Shown here in pieces: positions 40,516 through 50,744 of a stretch of DNA of 64,000 bases. The translations under genes were made by a program, and so were the position numbers. The stretch comes from JAHEEL01 sp964581295 (GTDB taxonomy: Bacteria; Actinomycetota; Acidimicrobiia; Spongiisociales; UBA5794): the NCBI GenBank assembly GCA_964581295.1, contig CAZONX010000001.1, positions 1-64,000 on the forward strand, in the 5' to 3' direction. The first letter of the stretch is position 1. Every line of letters begins with the position of its first letter. The notes beneath the pieces were generated by a model, which was not told the origin of the DNA, did not search any database, and was given only the letters and a program-made list of their open reading frames with translations.

Positions 40516-40521
40516 TACAGT
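40516..40521 (+). promoter_or_regulatory. candidate -10 TACAGT, possibly leaderless transcript
   Basis: GCGGTACAGT ends 9 bp before the ATG at 40531, so transcription would begin at or next to the start codon. No Shine-Dalgarno is visible. Confidence 0.4.
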
Positions 40522-40530
40522 CTGGCCGAT

Positions 40531-40905
40531 ATGGGAATCGACATCGGCGCCACCGGACGCGCAACTCTGACCGTCACAGCAGCGGACACTGCAATCGCCC
40601 TGGGGAGCGGTGACGTCCCCGTGCTCGGCACGCCGCGTATCGTCGCCCTCCTCGAGCAGGCAGCGGTCGCTGCCATCGCTGACAGCCTCGACGAAGAGGT
40701 GACTTCGGTGGGGACCCAAATTGGCGTGGACCACCTTGCGGCTTCGTTTGTCGGAGCGTCGGTTGAGGCGATCGCGGAGGTCGTCGACGTAGACGGTCGA
40801 GCCGTGTCCTACCGCCTCACGGCGAACGAAGGAGACCGAACTATTGCGACCGGCAACCACATACGGTTCGTCGTCGATCGCGAACGGTTCGTCGGGCGTT
40901 CCTAG
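40531..40905 (+). CDS. FlK-like (fluoroacetyl-CoA-type) hotdog thioesterase
   Basis: 124 aa hotdog-fold protein. VLGTPRIVALLEQAAVAAI is the central hotdog helix with Glu, and VGTQIGVDHLAASFVGASV matches the FlK family. Family members hydrolyse acyl-CoA thioesters; fluoroacetyl-CoA specificity is known only for Streptomyces FlK and is not implied. Upstream in-frame sequence lacks similarity, so I start at ATG 40531. It overlaps the convergent gene by 4 bp. Confidence 0.84.
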   Translation: MGIDIGATGRATLTVTAADTAIALGSGDVPVLGTPRIVALLEQAAVAAIADSLDEEVTSVGTQIGVDHLAASFVGASVEAIAEVVDVDGRAVSYRLTANEGDRTIATGNHIRFVVDRERFVGRS

Positions 40906-41228
40906 GCCCACCACTCAACGCGGCACCACGACCGCCGTTGGCAATTCGGGCATTGCATCCACCGGCTGAAGTGCTTGCCGGGAATCCAGAGTGAGATCAA
41001 GGCGATCCGTACGCCGATGTCGACGTGCGACGCTCGTGTCTTCGTTCCGCAGTGTGAGCAGTCGATGACGCCGGTTCCAGATTGATGCTCGCCGGTCGAG
41101 AACAGCGCATCCTGCCCTTCGCGGCGCTCCGGGTCGCGGAGTTCGTCATCTTCGAGTGGATCGTCGATGTCGGTCGCCGGCGTCTCGAAGAGTGCCCGCT
41201 TGCCTTGCGGGTCGCTGCGATCGGTCAT
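40902..41228 (-). CDS. small zinc-ribbon protein
   Basis: 108 aa. The hydrophilic N-terminus (about 50 residues) is followed by a zinc ribbon: CSHC in the middle and CPNC near the end, then a Trp-rich tail (WCRVEWWA). The ATG overlaps the stop of the ParA gene, so the two are coupled. Function unknown; it could be an adaptor for that ATPase. Confidence 0.7.
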   Translation of the reverse strand: MTDRSDPQGKRALFETPATDIDDPLEDDELRDPERREGQDALFSTGEHQSGTGVIDCSHCGTKTRASHVDIGVRIALISLWIPGKHFSRWMQCPNCQRRSWCRVEWWA

Positions 41229-41980
41229 GCTCGTCGCTCCACTTCAAGGGCGAGCGCCCGGTAGGCCTCGGCGCTCTTCGATCGACGAGCGTGATCGAGG
41301 ACGGAGCGCCCCAGACCCGGCGCTTCTGCCACCTTGACGGAGCGTGGGATCGGCGGTGCCAGAACCTCGATATCGTGCGTCTCGGCGACCTCGACGAGCA
41401 CCTGCTTCCCCAGATTGGTCCGCCCGTCGAACATCGTTGCGACCGCCCCCATGACCTCGAGGTCTTCGTTGGTGTACGCGCGCACATCACCGATCGTCTC
41501 GAGCAGTTGCCCGACGGCACGATGCGACAGCGTCTCGGCTTGGAACGGGATGAGCACGTGGCCCGCTGCCGTGAGACCGTTGAGCGTGAGAATGCCCAGC
41601 GATGGAGCGCAGTCGATGAAGACGAAGTCGTAGTCGTCAACGACGGCTCGCAGCGCGCGCCCGAGGACGAATTCGCGGCCCGTCTTCGTGAGGAGGTGGA
41701 CCTCCGAGCCAGCAAGGTCAATCGAGGATGGCACGAGGTCGATGCCGTTGACGTCGATGACGACGTCGGCGATGCCGACTCGGCCGAGCATGACATCGTG
41801 GACTGTGGCATCGAGATCGTCCGGGTTGACGCCGTTTTCGTAGGTGAGGCAGGCCTGCGGATCGAGATCGACGATCAAGACGCGTTTGCCGCGCTCGACG
41901 AGTGCCGCGGCGAGGGTGTGAACGGTGGTGGTCTTCGCCACTCCGCCCTTCTGATTTGCGACCGCGATCACTACTCCCAT
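41225..41980 (-). CDS. ParA-family ATPase
   Basis: 251 aa. Deviant Walker A KGGVAKTTT, A' motif LIVDLDPQACLT, and Walker B FIDCAPSLG mark a Soj/ParA-type P-loop ATPase. No parB or parS-like site is adjacent; instead the stop overlaps a zinc-ribbon gene. It may be an orphan ParA positioning some other cargo, or the chromosomal soj displaced from its partner. The length fits short ParA proteins without an N-terminal HTH. Confidence 0.88.
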   Translation of the reverse strand: MGVVIAVANQKGGVAKTTTVHTLAAALVERGKRVLIVDLDPQACLTYENGVNPDDLDATVHDVMLGRVGIADVVIDVNGIDLVPSSIDLAGSEVHLLTKTGREFVLGRALRAVVDDYDFVFIDCAPSLGILTLNGLTAAGHVLIPFQAETLSHRAVGQLLETIGDVRAYTNEDLEVMGAVATMFDGRTNLGKQVLVEVAETHDIEVLAPPIPRSVKVAEAPGLGRSVLDHARRSKSAEAYRALALEVERRA

Positions 41981-42022
41981 GCGTTGATTCTAGGAGGAAG
42001 GCACGCGGGGCGTCCCGCCGTG

Positions 42023-42028
42023 TAGCGT
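42023..42028 (+). promoter_or_regulatory. candidate -10 TAGCGT, possibly leaderless transcript
   Basis: TAGCGT ends 8 bp before the ATG at 42037 with no room for a leader or ribosome-binding site. Confidence 0.4.
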
Positions 42029-42036
42029 TCGGTGCC

Positions 42037-42617
42037 ATGGCGAAGCACTACGAAGTCACAACAACTCGGAGAGCGGTCAATTGGATGGCATCGATGCTCG
42101 CTCGCCTCGGCAAGGGCCCGGCCTGGGAGCTGACCGTGACCGGTCGCCGTTCCGGCGAATCAAGGACGGTCCCGGTCACGCCAATCGAGGTCGGCGAGTA
42201 TCGCTATCTCGTGGCGCCGTACGGCCCCGTGCCGTGGGTCCACAACATCCGGGCCGCCGACGGCGCAACGCTGAGTCGCGGCGGATCGAAGGAACGTATC
42301 ACGGTGATCGAAGTGGAACCGGACGAAGCAGGCCCGGTCCTACTCGAGTACTACCAAGACCTCGAAAAGGTCGTCGGAGCATATTTCGACGTACCCGAAG
42401 AGCCGACGGTCGCCGATTTCGTGGCGGTNNNNNNNNNNNNNNNNNNNNNNNNNNNNNNNNNNNNNNNNNNNNNNNNNNNNNNNNNNNNNNNNNNNNNNNN
42501 NNNNNNNNNNNNNNNNNNNNNNNNNNNNTCGGAGCATATTTCGACGTACCCGAAGAGCCGACGGTCGCCGATTTCGTGGCGGTGGCCGCAGACCACCCGG
42601 TGTTCAGGATCCAGTAA
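42037..42617 (+). CDS. DUF385 deazaflavin (F420)-dependent nitroreductase-family protein, split by a false gap
   Basis: Removing 100 Ns and one copy of a 55-bp duplicate gives an intact 141-aa protein. WELTVTGRRSGESRTVPVTPIE and VAPYGPVPWVHNIRAA are the split-barrel landmarks of the Ddn/DUF385 family, whose mycobacterial members use F420H2. The stop TAA lies at the edge of repeat element R2. No F420-synthesis genes are in the window. Substrate unknown. Confidence 0.88.
42374..42583. other. assembly artefact: 55-bp duplication flanking 100 Ns
   Basis: 42374-42428 and 42529-42583 are identical over 55 bases around 100 Ns, exactly like the gap at 18640-18739. Collapsing them restores the DUF385 frame. 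Confidence 0.92.
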
Positions 42618-42618
42618 C

Positions 42619-42714
42619 AAGACACAAGTAGCAAGTATCAAGACCGGACCCTTGCTCGGGCGCCCGGGAGTTTCCTCTGGTGAACCCTGCTTTGGTCTTG
42701 CTACTTGCTACTCG
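42619..42714. repeat. heptad inverted-repeat element R2
   Basis: Left arm AGTAGCAAGTATCAAGACC (42627-42645) pairs with 42694-42712 over 19 bp with one mismatch. The flank preceding it (ccagtaacaaga) matches that of R4. It fills the gap between convergent genes; the CapA stop codon (TAG on the minus strand, 42708-42710) lies inside the right arm. Confidence 0.88.
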
Positions 42715-43835
42715 GACGGAGCACACGGTTCTTCGTAGCCTTCGCTCAGGACGGGATGACCGGTGTCTTCGATGTAGACGGGGACGAGGCAGGCACCGAT
42801 GCGGCCGTCGGGTTCGAATACGAATTGGGCGATCGCCGTCGGGCGAGCGTTGGCCGGATGGGCCTGCCACACGAAGTTGCCGAGGCCCCACGCGATGGGT
42901 TTGCCCTCGTACCAGCCGAGCGGCTGGAGCATGTGCTGATGGTGGCCGAACACGCCGTCGGCGCCGGCGTCGATGAACGCCTCCGCCAGACCGATCTCGA
43001 ACGCTCGAGGCTTCGTCGTTCCCTGCTTGCCCCAATGGATAGTGACGATGACGAGATCGGCGACCTCTCGAGCAGCCCGAATAGCCTCGGTCATCGCCTC
43101 CGCCGAATCACCGTCGGTCATCCCCGGACGGTCCTCGGTGACGATCCACGAACCCGTCTCGGGGTGGACGCCGCCGCCGCCCAGGACCGCGATCGTCCAA
43201 CCGTTGCGCTCGACCAGCACCGGCGCGTAGGCCTCGGCGGGCGTTGCACCGGCACCGACCGGTTCGATGCCGACGGCTGAGAGGTTCTCGCGGGCGTCGA
43301 GCATGGCCTCGAATCCGTAGTCGATGGCGTGGTTGTTCGCGAGGTTGGCGATATCGACGCCGGCATCCGCCATCGAGGGCAGCGCTTCCGGGTCGCATTG
43401 GAACGTCCACGGTTTGTTCCACGGCGTGCCGAGGTTCGAGGCTGAGCACTCGAGGTTGACGACGGTGAGGTCATCCTCGTTGAACACGTTGTCGAGGCCG
43501 GACCATGCGTATTCGTAGCCGGTCGAGCGGAACGAACGGACGAACGTCGGGTCGAGATTCACGTCGCCGGTTCCGCTGATCACCAATCGCTGCTTCGGGT
43601 CCGGCTCGGGAAGCGTGGTGGCAGCCGCGGTAGTTGTGGTGTCAACGACGGTCGTCGACGAGAACAGAGTCGTCGTGGGGGCAGTCGTTGTCGTGGTCGT
43701 CGCAGATGGCATCGTCGTGATCGAAACGAACGAGTCGAGAGGCGGAGGAGTCGCTGCCGCGCCGTCGGAACAGCCCACGAGAACGATCGCGATCGCGAGG
43801 AGACCGAAAATGCGAAGGAATCGGATTCGATGCAT
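42708..43835 (-). CDS. CapA-family lipoprotein (metallophosphatase-like)
   Basis: 375 aa. Signal peptide with lipobox LVGC (Cys22), Thr-rich linker to about residue 78, then a CapA/PgsA domain with calcineurin-like motifs: GTGDVNLD, NLECS, ANLANNHAIDYG, VTIHWG and GHHQHM. CapA proteins take part in poly-gamma-glutamate or capsule assembly, but many actinobacterial members stand alone, as here. The start ATG 43835 is set by the signal peptide. The stop lies within repeat R2. Confidence 0.88.
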   Translation of the reverse strand: MHRIRFLRIFGLLAIAIVLVGCSDGAAATPPPLDSFVSITTMPSATTTTTTAPTTTLFSSTTVVDTTTTAAATTLPEPDPKQRLVISGTGDVNLDPTFVRSFRSTGYEYAWSGLDNVFNEDDLTVVNLECSASNLGTPWNKPWTFQCDPEALPSMADAGVDIANLANNHAIDYGFEAMLDARENLSAVGIEPVGAGATPAEAYAPVLVERNGWTIAVLGGGGVHPETGSWIVTEDRPGMTDGDSAEAMTEAIRAAREVADLVIVTIHWGKQGTTKPRAFEIGLAEAFIDAGADGVFGHHQHMLQPLGWYEGKPIAWGLGNFVWQAHPANARPTAIAQFVFEPDGRIGACLVPVYIEDTGHPVLSEGYEEPCAPSE

Positions 43836-43840
43836 CGAGA

Positions 43841-43854
43841 GAACGGTACCGTTC
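43841..43854. promoter_or_regulatory. perfect palindrome GAACGGTACCGTTC
   Basis: A 14-bp perfect palindrome 6 bp upstream of the capA start codon, in the 103-bp divergent region with ppdK. Candidate operator controlling one or both genes. It occupies the place of a capA Shine-Dalgarno. Confidence 0.45.
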
Positions 43855-43938
43855 AGGTCTCGGAATGCCAGGTTTCGTGCGCGCTCGCGCAACCAGAGCA
43901 TCCCAGGCGATTTCACCCAAGCTACGAAGGAGCACAGG

Positions 43939-46653
<2,715 letters not shown>

Positions 46654-46655
46654 GG

Positions 46656-46802
46656 CAAGTAGCAAGACACAAGTAGCAAGTAGCAAGAACCCGCTCTTGG
46701 CCTCCCGTCGAGGGAGCTGGGAGTGGGTTCTTGCGTGTCGTCAGTCGTCAGTCGCACGGAGGCCTTTGCCTTGTTGCTACTTGCCACTTGCTACTTGCTA
46801 CT
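46656..46802. repeat. heptad inverted-repeat element R3
   Basis: The left arm (46656-46687) carries three CAAGTAGC-like units with an interposed CAAGACA. The right arm (about 46770-46802) carries the complementary TTGCTACTTG units. It begins immediately after the ppdK stop and ends 50 bp before the DUF4388 gene. It is the longest of the four copies, with a GAACCC/GGGTTC inner pairing. Confidence 0.85.
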
Positions 46803-46851
46803 CATCCCGGCTCTCGCTTCAGACGCTGTCTGTCGGCGCCGATACGGTCCC

Positions 46852-47574
46852 ATGGACCTTCTTCAGGGGGATTTGGCGGCGTTTCCGCTTCGGGACGTGG
46901 TGCTGCTCCTCGCTCAGCGCACGCAGACCGGTGTTCTGCGGGTCGAGACGGCTGGGATGACCGGGCGCGTGTTCTTCGTCGAAGGTCGGGTGACCTATGC
47001 GACCACACGCGACGGAGATGGTTCGATCGCAGCTCTCGCCCATCTCGGAAGCCGCCCGGAGCGAGACCGGCGCGGTCGCAACCCCGGCGGGAAGTGGCCC
47101 GATCCCGCTCGTCCCCTGATCCTTCAACAGATCGGTGAAGTCCTGGTTCGACTAGGCCACGGCGTTTCCGGTCGCTTCTGGTTCGTGGAAGGGGTAACCA
47201 CCCGCGCATACGGGGAGAACGACATCGAGCGGTTCGAGGTCGGAGAAGTGCTCGGCGCAGCGGACGGTCGCCGCAAGGAGTGGGCAGAGATCGCGCGTGT
47301 GCTCCCGGACCCATCCGTACGTTTCGTGATGCGGCCACACCTCGCCTCGGGTGTCCAGCGTGCCGTCGTGTCGGCGACCGCGTGGCAGGTGCTCGCCGGC
47401 ATCGGCGACGGCTCCACCGTTCAGGAGCTCGCAGAGCGGTTGAGCATGTTCGAACTGGCGGCTGCCCGGATGATCGCCGATCTCTACGTCGAAGGTCTCG
47501 TCATCGATGAACGCGACATCGTGCAACCCGATCTCGTGCTGGTCAGCGTCGACGTAGCTCCGACAGACCACTAG
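46852..47574 (+). CDS. DUF4388 domain protein
   Basis: 240 aa. The N-terminal LLQGDLAAFPLRDVVLLLAQRTQTGVLRV is the DUF4388/PATAN-type start, followed by GRVFFVEGRVTYA. DUF4388 proteins are associated with two-component and gliding/GTPase signalling, often as response-regulator partners. A winged-helix-like C-terminal segment (VQELAERLSMFELAAARMIADLYVEGLV) follows. No kinase is adjacent. It overlaps the convergent DUF2752 gene by 4 bp. The start is set by domain homology; the upstream frame is repeat R3. Confidence 0.82.
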   Translation: MDLLQGDLAAFPLRDVVLLLAQRTQTGVLRVETAGMTGRVFFVEGRVTYATTRDGDGSIAALAHLGSRPERDRRGRNPGGKWPDPARPLILQQIGEVLVRLGHGVSGRFWFVEGVTTRAYGENDIERFEVGEVLGAADGRRKEWAEIARVLPDPSVRFVMRPHLASGVQRAVVSATAWQVLAGIGDGSTVQELAERLSMFELAAARMIADLYVEGLVIDERDIVQPDLVLVSVDVAPTDH

Positions 47575-47975
47575 ATCGGCGGCGTCGTTCCGGTCGCGAG
47601 TCGAATCACCCAGACGATGAGCAGCAATGCTGCGGTCCCCCCGATGACGACGTCGACCCACCGGCGGCGGCGCCACTCGATCCAGCCGGCGCGATGTGCC
47701 ATCCAGATCGTCCATGCGCCGAGCAGCTCGGCAGCGACGAGCAGGATCAGCGGGTGGTAGCGGAGTGCCTCGATCAGGTTCCCTCGAAAGAGTTGGCCCG
47801 CTGCCCTCGTCATGCCGCAGCCAGGACACGCCACGCCGGTGCAGTTCGCGAAGCCGCAAATCGTCGGACTTGTGTCCGATGGATTGATCGTGGCGAGCGC
47901 GACCGCAGCGACAAGGGGGATCGCAAGGAGCGATCCCGTTCCCATGCGGGAGCGGGCGGCGACGGTTGGGATCAC
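47571..47975 (-). CDS. DUF2752 membrane protein
   Basis: 134 aa. The DUF2752 signature is clear: CTGVACPGCGMTRA followed by LFRGNLIEALRYHPL, with three TM segments. Function unknown. The GTG at 47975 overlaps the upstream DUF4190 stop in GTGA, which decides the start; ATG 47945 is an alternative. The two small membrane proteins form an operon. Confidence 0.85.
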   Translation of the reverse strand: MIPTVAARSRMGTGSLLAIPLVAAVALATINPSDTSPTICGFANCTGVACPGCGMTRAAGQLFRGNLIEALRYHPLILLVAAELLGAWTIWMAHRAGWIEWRRRRWVDVVIGGTAALLLIVWVIRLATGTTPPI

Positions 47976-48247
47976 GTCGTGCTGGCGAACAGACCGATGG
48001 CGAGGGCGAACATGAGGAATCCAATCCCGATGATCATCAACACCGTCGCGATGATTCCGAGGATGCGCCCTGCCTGGGCCGTGCCGCGGTTCTGCGGCGG
48101 CCGGAGGCCGGCGTCGATCCCAGCGAGTTCCTTGTTCCCCATGACCCATGCGAACGGTCCGAGGATCTGACACAGCACGAGCGACAGGATCCCCAACACG
48201 AGGACGGTGGTCGCCTGGCTGTCTTCCTGGTAGTACTGATCAGTCAT
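47972..48247 (-). CDS. DUF4190 small membrane protein
   Basis: 91 aa with two TM segments. ATTVLVLGILSLVLCQILGPFAW and AGRILGIIATVLMII are typical DUF4190, usually of unknown role in Gram-positive envelopes. Coupled to the DUF2752 gene. Confidence 0.85.
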   Translation of the reverse strand: MTDQYYQEDSQATTVLVLGILSLVLCQILGPFAWVMGNKELAGIDAGLRPPQNRGTAQAGRILGIIATVLMIIGIGFLMFALAIGLFASTT

Positions 48248-48315
48248 GGGGTCAGTATGGCCGGTTCTACCCGGTCGATGCCAGAGCTATCGAACAAAGG
48301 GGCGCTGGACGCGGA

Positions 48316-48351
48316 CCGTCCAAGCGGACGGCCCGCGGTCGACAGCGGGCC
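48316..48351 (-). terminator. tandem hairpins after the DivIVA-like gene
   Basis: GGCCCGC (48330-48336) pairs with GCGGGCC (48345-48351), and CCGTCC (48316-48321) pairs with GGACGG (48326-48331). They overlap by two bases, so they are mutually exclusive or sequential. They directly abut the stop codon of the DivIVA-like gene. Confidence 0.55.
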
Positions 48352-48352
48352 C

Positions 48353-49090
48353 CTAACTCAGCCCTGATCCTGCCAGAGGTTGCGCCTCATTGAGTTCGGT
48401 GAGGTCGATGATCTCGGCGATTTCCTCGGCGTATGGGGTTGCCAGCGCGGCAAGGTCGTGGATCTTGATCTCGACTTCGGTGATCGCTGCCCGCAGGTGA
48501 TCGAGGCGGGCGGAGATGCGCAACTCTTCGCGGCTCGCTTCGCCGACGATCTCGTTTGCGATTCGATCTGCTTCCTCAGTCGCTTCGCTCAGCCGAGCCG
48601 CCGCGGCGAGTTCGCTGAGTTCGAGCAGGCGCTCGCGATCGCCGACGGCCGAAGCTCGGGCGTTCTCAGCATCGAGCTGGAGGTGAAAGGACTGCTCGTC
48701 AGCGTCCGAAACCCGTGCGAACCACTCTTCGTGGGCGTCGATCACCACCTTGTCGCGTTCGAATTGGATGGTGTCGATCTTCGCTTTCGCTTCTGAGAGG
48801 CGAGCGTGGGCGTCGATCTCCGCGTCGGCGACCAAGCGCGCGGCCTGGTTTGTGCCCTCGTCGAGCATCTCCTGGCTCGTGCGTTGCGCTGCTGCGAAGG
48901 TGCGGCGAATGGCGTCCACAGACTCGTCGGCTTCGTCGACTCTGGCCCGGAGCGTTTTCGTGTCGGCTTCATACGATCGCAGCGTGGCGACCAAACGATC
49001 CATGACTCGATCGACCTCCACCGGGTCGTAGCCTTTGCGCCGTACGGTCCCGAAGCGGTGTGCCTCGACCGTCGTTGCTTCAATCTTCAT
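48353..49090 (-). CDS. DivIVA-domain coiled-coil protein
   Basis: 245 aa. N-terminal DivIVA-like segment with FGTVRRKGYDPVEVDRVMDRL, followed by long coiled coil (about 35-225) rich in Ala, Glu and Arg. Such proteins mark poles or septa (Wag31/DivIVA) or act in growth and chromosome organisation. The charge pattern, lack of TM segments and single copy fit a cytoplasmic scaffold. Hairpins follow the stop. Confidence 0.82.
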   Translation of the reverse strand: MKIEATTVEAHRFGTVRRKGYDPVEVDRVMDRLVATLRSYEADTKTLRARVDEADESVDAIRRTFAAAQRTSQEMLDEGTNQAARLVADAEIDAHARLSEAKAKIDTIQFERDKVVIDAHEEWFARVSDADEQSFHLQLDAENARASAVGDRERLLELSELAAAARLSEATEEADRIANEIVGEASREELRISARLDHLRAAITEVEIKIHDLAALATPYAEEIAEIIDLTELNEAQPLAGSGLS

Positions 49091-49255
49091 GCGTCATACT
49101 CCCCGGAGTGCCCCATCCGTTGCTAGCCCCTGCAAACCATGCGAGCGACCGGGTCGGCCGCAGTCGTGCCCGAACCCTACGGCGCGATCAACGAACCCGC
49201 AAGAAGAAACCCCACACTCCTAGACGTTGGGCCGCAAGTCGGGTAGAACAGTGGC

Positions 49256-49471
49256 ATGCAACGTATCACCGTCGACGTGGACAAGGAATGGCTCTCCGTT
49301 GCCGACATCTGTGAGTACATGGATGTCTCCCCGTTCGTGGTCACCAGCCAGCTGAGATCGGGTGGTCTTTCAGCGGTGAAGTTCGGTCGGGAGTGGCGCG
49401 TCTCGCGCCAGGATTTCGAGGACTGGATCAACGCCCAGCGTGAACAGACGGAGTCGCCGATTGAGGCGTAG
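49256..49471 (+). CDS. excisionase/AlpA-type helix-turn-helix protein
   Basis: 71 aa. SVADICEYMDVSPFVVTSQLRSGGLSAVKFGREWRVSRQDFEDWI is a MerR-like winged HTH of the helix_turn_helix_17 type, shown here by its landmarks. Similar small HTH genes lie near the galE-like/acyltransferase genes in mycobacteria, as they do here within 4 kb. No integrase is present, so a housekeeping DNA-binding role is more likely than excision. Confidence 0.85.
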   Translation: MQRITVDVDKEWLSVADICEYMDVSPFVVTSQLRSGGLSAVKFGREWRVSRQDFEDWINAQREQTESPIEA

Positions 49472-49526
49472 GGGGGCCGCTGCTCCGACCGCCGTCTCGG
49501 TGAAATCGACGTGATCGCCACTGCGG

Positions 49527-49532
49527 TACCGT
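49527..49532 (+). promoter_or_regulatory. candidate -10 TACCGT
   Basis: GCGGTACCGT lies 25 bp before the GTG start of the MocA-like gene, followed by AAGGAG as ribosome-binding site. Confidence 0.35.
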
Positions 49533-49556
49533 TATTGACCCCTCGAAGGAGAACCT

Positions 49557-50138
49557 GTGTCGCCGACCGTTGCTGTGATCCTTGCCAATGAACCGGGGTC
49601 CGGCTTCGCCGCCTCGAAGTACCTGACCGACATCGGCGGAACAGCGTTGATCGACCGCGTGCTGGCGGATGTTGCCACCTGGCCGATCGACGACGCAGTC
49701 GTCGTTCTCGGCCCCAACGCGGAAGAGATCGTCGAAGCGATGGCGCCGACGTCGGCGACCGTGGTGATCGACCTGGAGTGGAACGAGGGTTCGGCCGCGT
49801 CCCTTCGCGTGGGCCTCGACGTCATCGAGCGCGGTCCCGTCGCCGATTTCGTGGTGATTGCGATGGCCGACCAGCCAGGGGTCGACGCCGCCGACGTGGC
49901 GGCTCTCATCGATGCAGCAGATGGCGCAGCGGCTGTCGTTCCCAAATACCGTTACCGGCGCGACTTCCCCGTCGTGCTCGGCCGCGGCGTCTGGGAGCGT
50001 CTCCTCGGATCGGAAGGCGACATCGATCTGCATGACGTCCTCGAGAGTCATCCCGATGGGGTAGAGGAGGTCTGGTTCGACCATCTCGCCAGCCCGCGCA
50101 TTCGTGATGTCGAGGATGCACAGAACTACCGATCATGA
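49557..50138 (+). CDS. MocA/MobA-like nucleotidyltransferase, degenerate loop
   Basis: 193 aa from a GTG with GAAGGAG upstream. GT-A nucleotidyltransferase fold: VDLEWNEGSAASLRVGL matches the MocA block EWAEG-like, MADQPGV is the metal-binding motif, and RRDFPVVLGRGVWERL is the C-terminal block. MocA attaches CMP to the molybdenum cofactor. However, the N-terminal LAAGxSxRMG signature reads LANEPGSGF here, missing the Arg, so CTP binding may be altered. It may supply, or have lost, molybdopterin cytidylylation; two moeA genes are present elsewhere in the window. Confidence 0.75.
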   Translation: MSPTVAVILANEPGSGFAASKYLTDIGGTALIDRVLADVATWPIDDAVVVLGPNAEEIVEAMAPTSATVVIDLEWNEGSAASLRVGLDVIERGPVADFVVIAMADQPGVDAADVAALIDAADGAAAVVPKYRYRRDFPVVLGRGVWERLLGSEGDIDLHDVLESHPDGVEEVWFDHLASPRIRDVEDAQNYRS

Positions 50139-50169
50139 CGTCGTATCGACTCGCAGCAGGGCCGTCCGG

Positions 50170-50175
50170 TAGCAT
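50170..50175 (+). promoter_or_regulatory. candidate -10 TAGCAT
   Basis: CCGGTAGCAT lies 44 bp before the ATG of the DUF4332 gene and closely resembles the motif upstream of the HdeD-like gene. Confidence 0.35.
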
Positions 50176-50219
50176 TGCCGCCGCGTTGTCTTGCGACCAA
50201 TCAAACCAGGGGGCGTGAA

Positions 50220-50624
50220 ATGGCATCGATCTCAGCAATCCAGTCGATGAGCCACCGGGACGCAACCAAGCTCCGCAAGGCCGGCGTGCGAACCACCGAC
50301 TCGCTGCTCAAGACCGCGTCGACCCGGACCGGCCGCCGACGCCTGGCGAAAGAGACCGGACTGGCGGAGAGCGACATCCTCGGCTGGGTGAATCGAGCCG
50401 ATCTGTTCCGGATCTCCGGTGTTGGTTCCGAGTACGCCGACCTGCTCGAGGTCGCAGGGGTCGACACGATTCGTGAGCTGCGGCGTCGAAATTCCGACCG
50501 TCTTCTGGAGGCCATGACCGAGCTGAACCTCAGGAAGCGATTGGTACGGAGGCTGCCGACCGATGTCATGGTCGGCGCCTGGGTAGAGCAGGCCAAGGAA
50601 CTCGAACCGCTCGTCACCCACTAG
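50220..50624 (+). CDS. DUF4332 helix-hairpin-helix protein
   Basis: 134 aa. Two pseudo-HhH repeats typical of DUF4332: DATKLRKAGVRTTDSLLKTAST and LFRISGVGSEYADLLEVAGVDTI. These are small DNA- or protein-binding modules of unknown function. ATG 50220 is preceded by ccagggggcg as ribosome-binding site. Three hairpins follow the gene. Confidence 0.85.
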   Translation: MASISAIQSMSHRDATKLRKAGVRTTDSLLKTASTRTGRRRLAKETGLAESDILGWVNRADLFRISGVGSEYADLLEVAGVDTIRELRRRNSDRLLEAMTELNLRKRLVRRLPTDVMVGAWVEQAKELEPLVTH

Positions 50625-50648
50625 CGCTGCAACCACCAACCTATGCGG

Positions 50649-50726
50649 TGTGCCGCAAGCGGCACATTCCAGTTTCCTGCGGAAACTGCTCTCCAATGCG
50701 AAGCCCCGGCCTTTCGACCGGGGCTT
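50649..50726. terminator. three tandem hairpins between convergent genes
   Basis: TGTGCCG/CGGCACA (50649-50666), AGTTTCC/GGAAACT (50671-50687) and AAGCCCCGG/CCGGGGCTT (50701-50726) follow one another. The last has a GGGGCTTT end for the plus strand and a similar form on the minus strand. A bidirectional terminator array between the DUF4332 and HBHA-like genes. Confidence 0.7.
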
Positions 50727-50744
50727 TGCAGCGAGAAGCGCGCG

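Noticed and set aside
43615..43938. in-frame N-terminal extension of PPDK
   Set aside because: Val/Thr-rich and antisense to the CapA linker. PPDK homology and a clear Shine-Dalgarno place the start at 43939.
49256..49471. excisionase gene as sign of a prophage or integrative element
   Set aside because: No integrase, attachment site or phage genes nearby. Such HTH genes occur in core actinobacterial loci.
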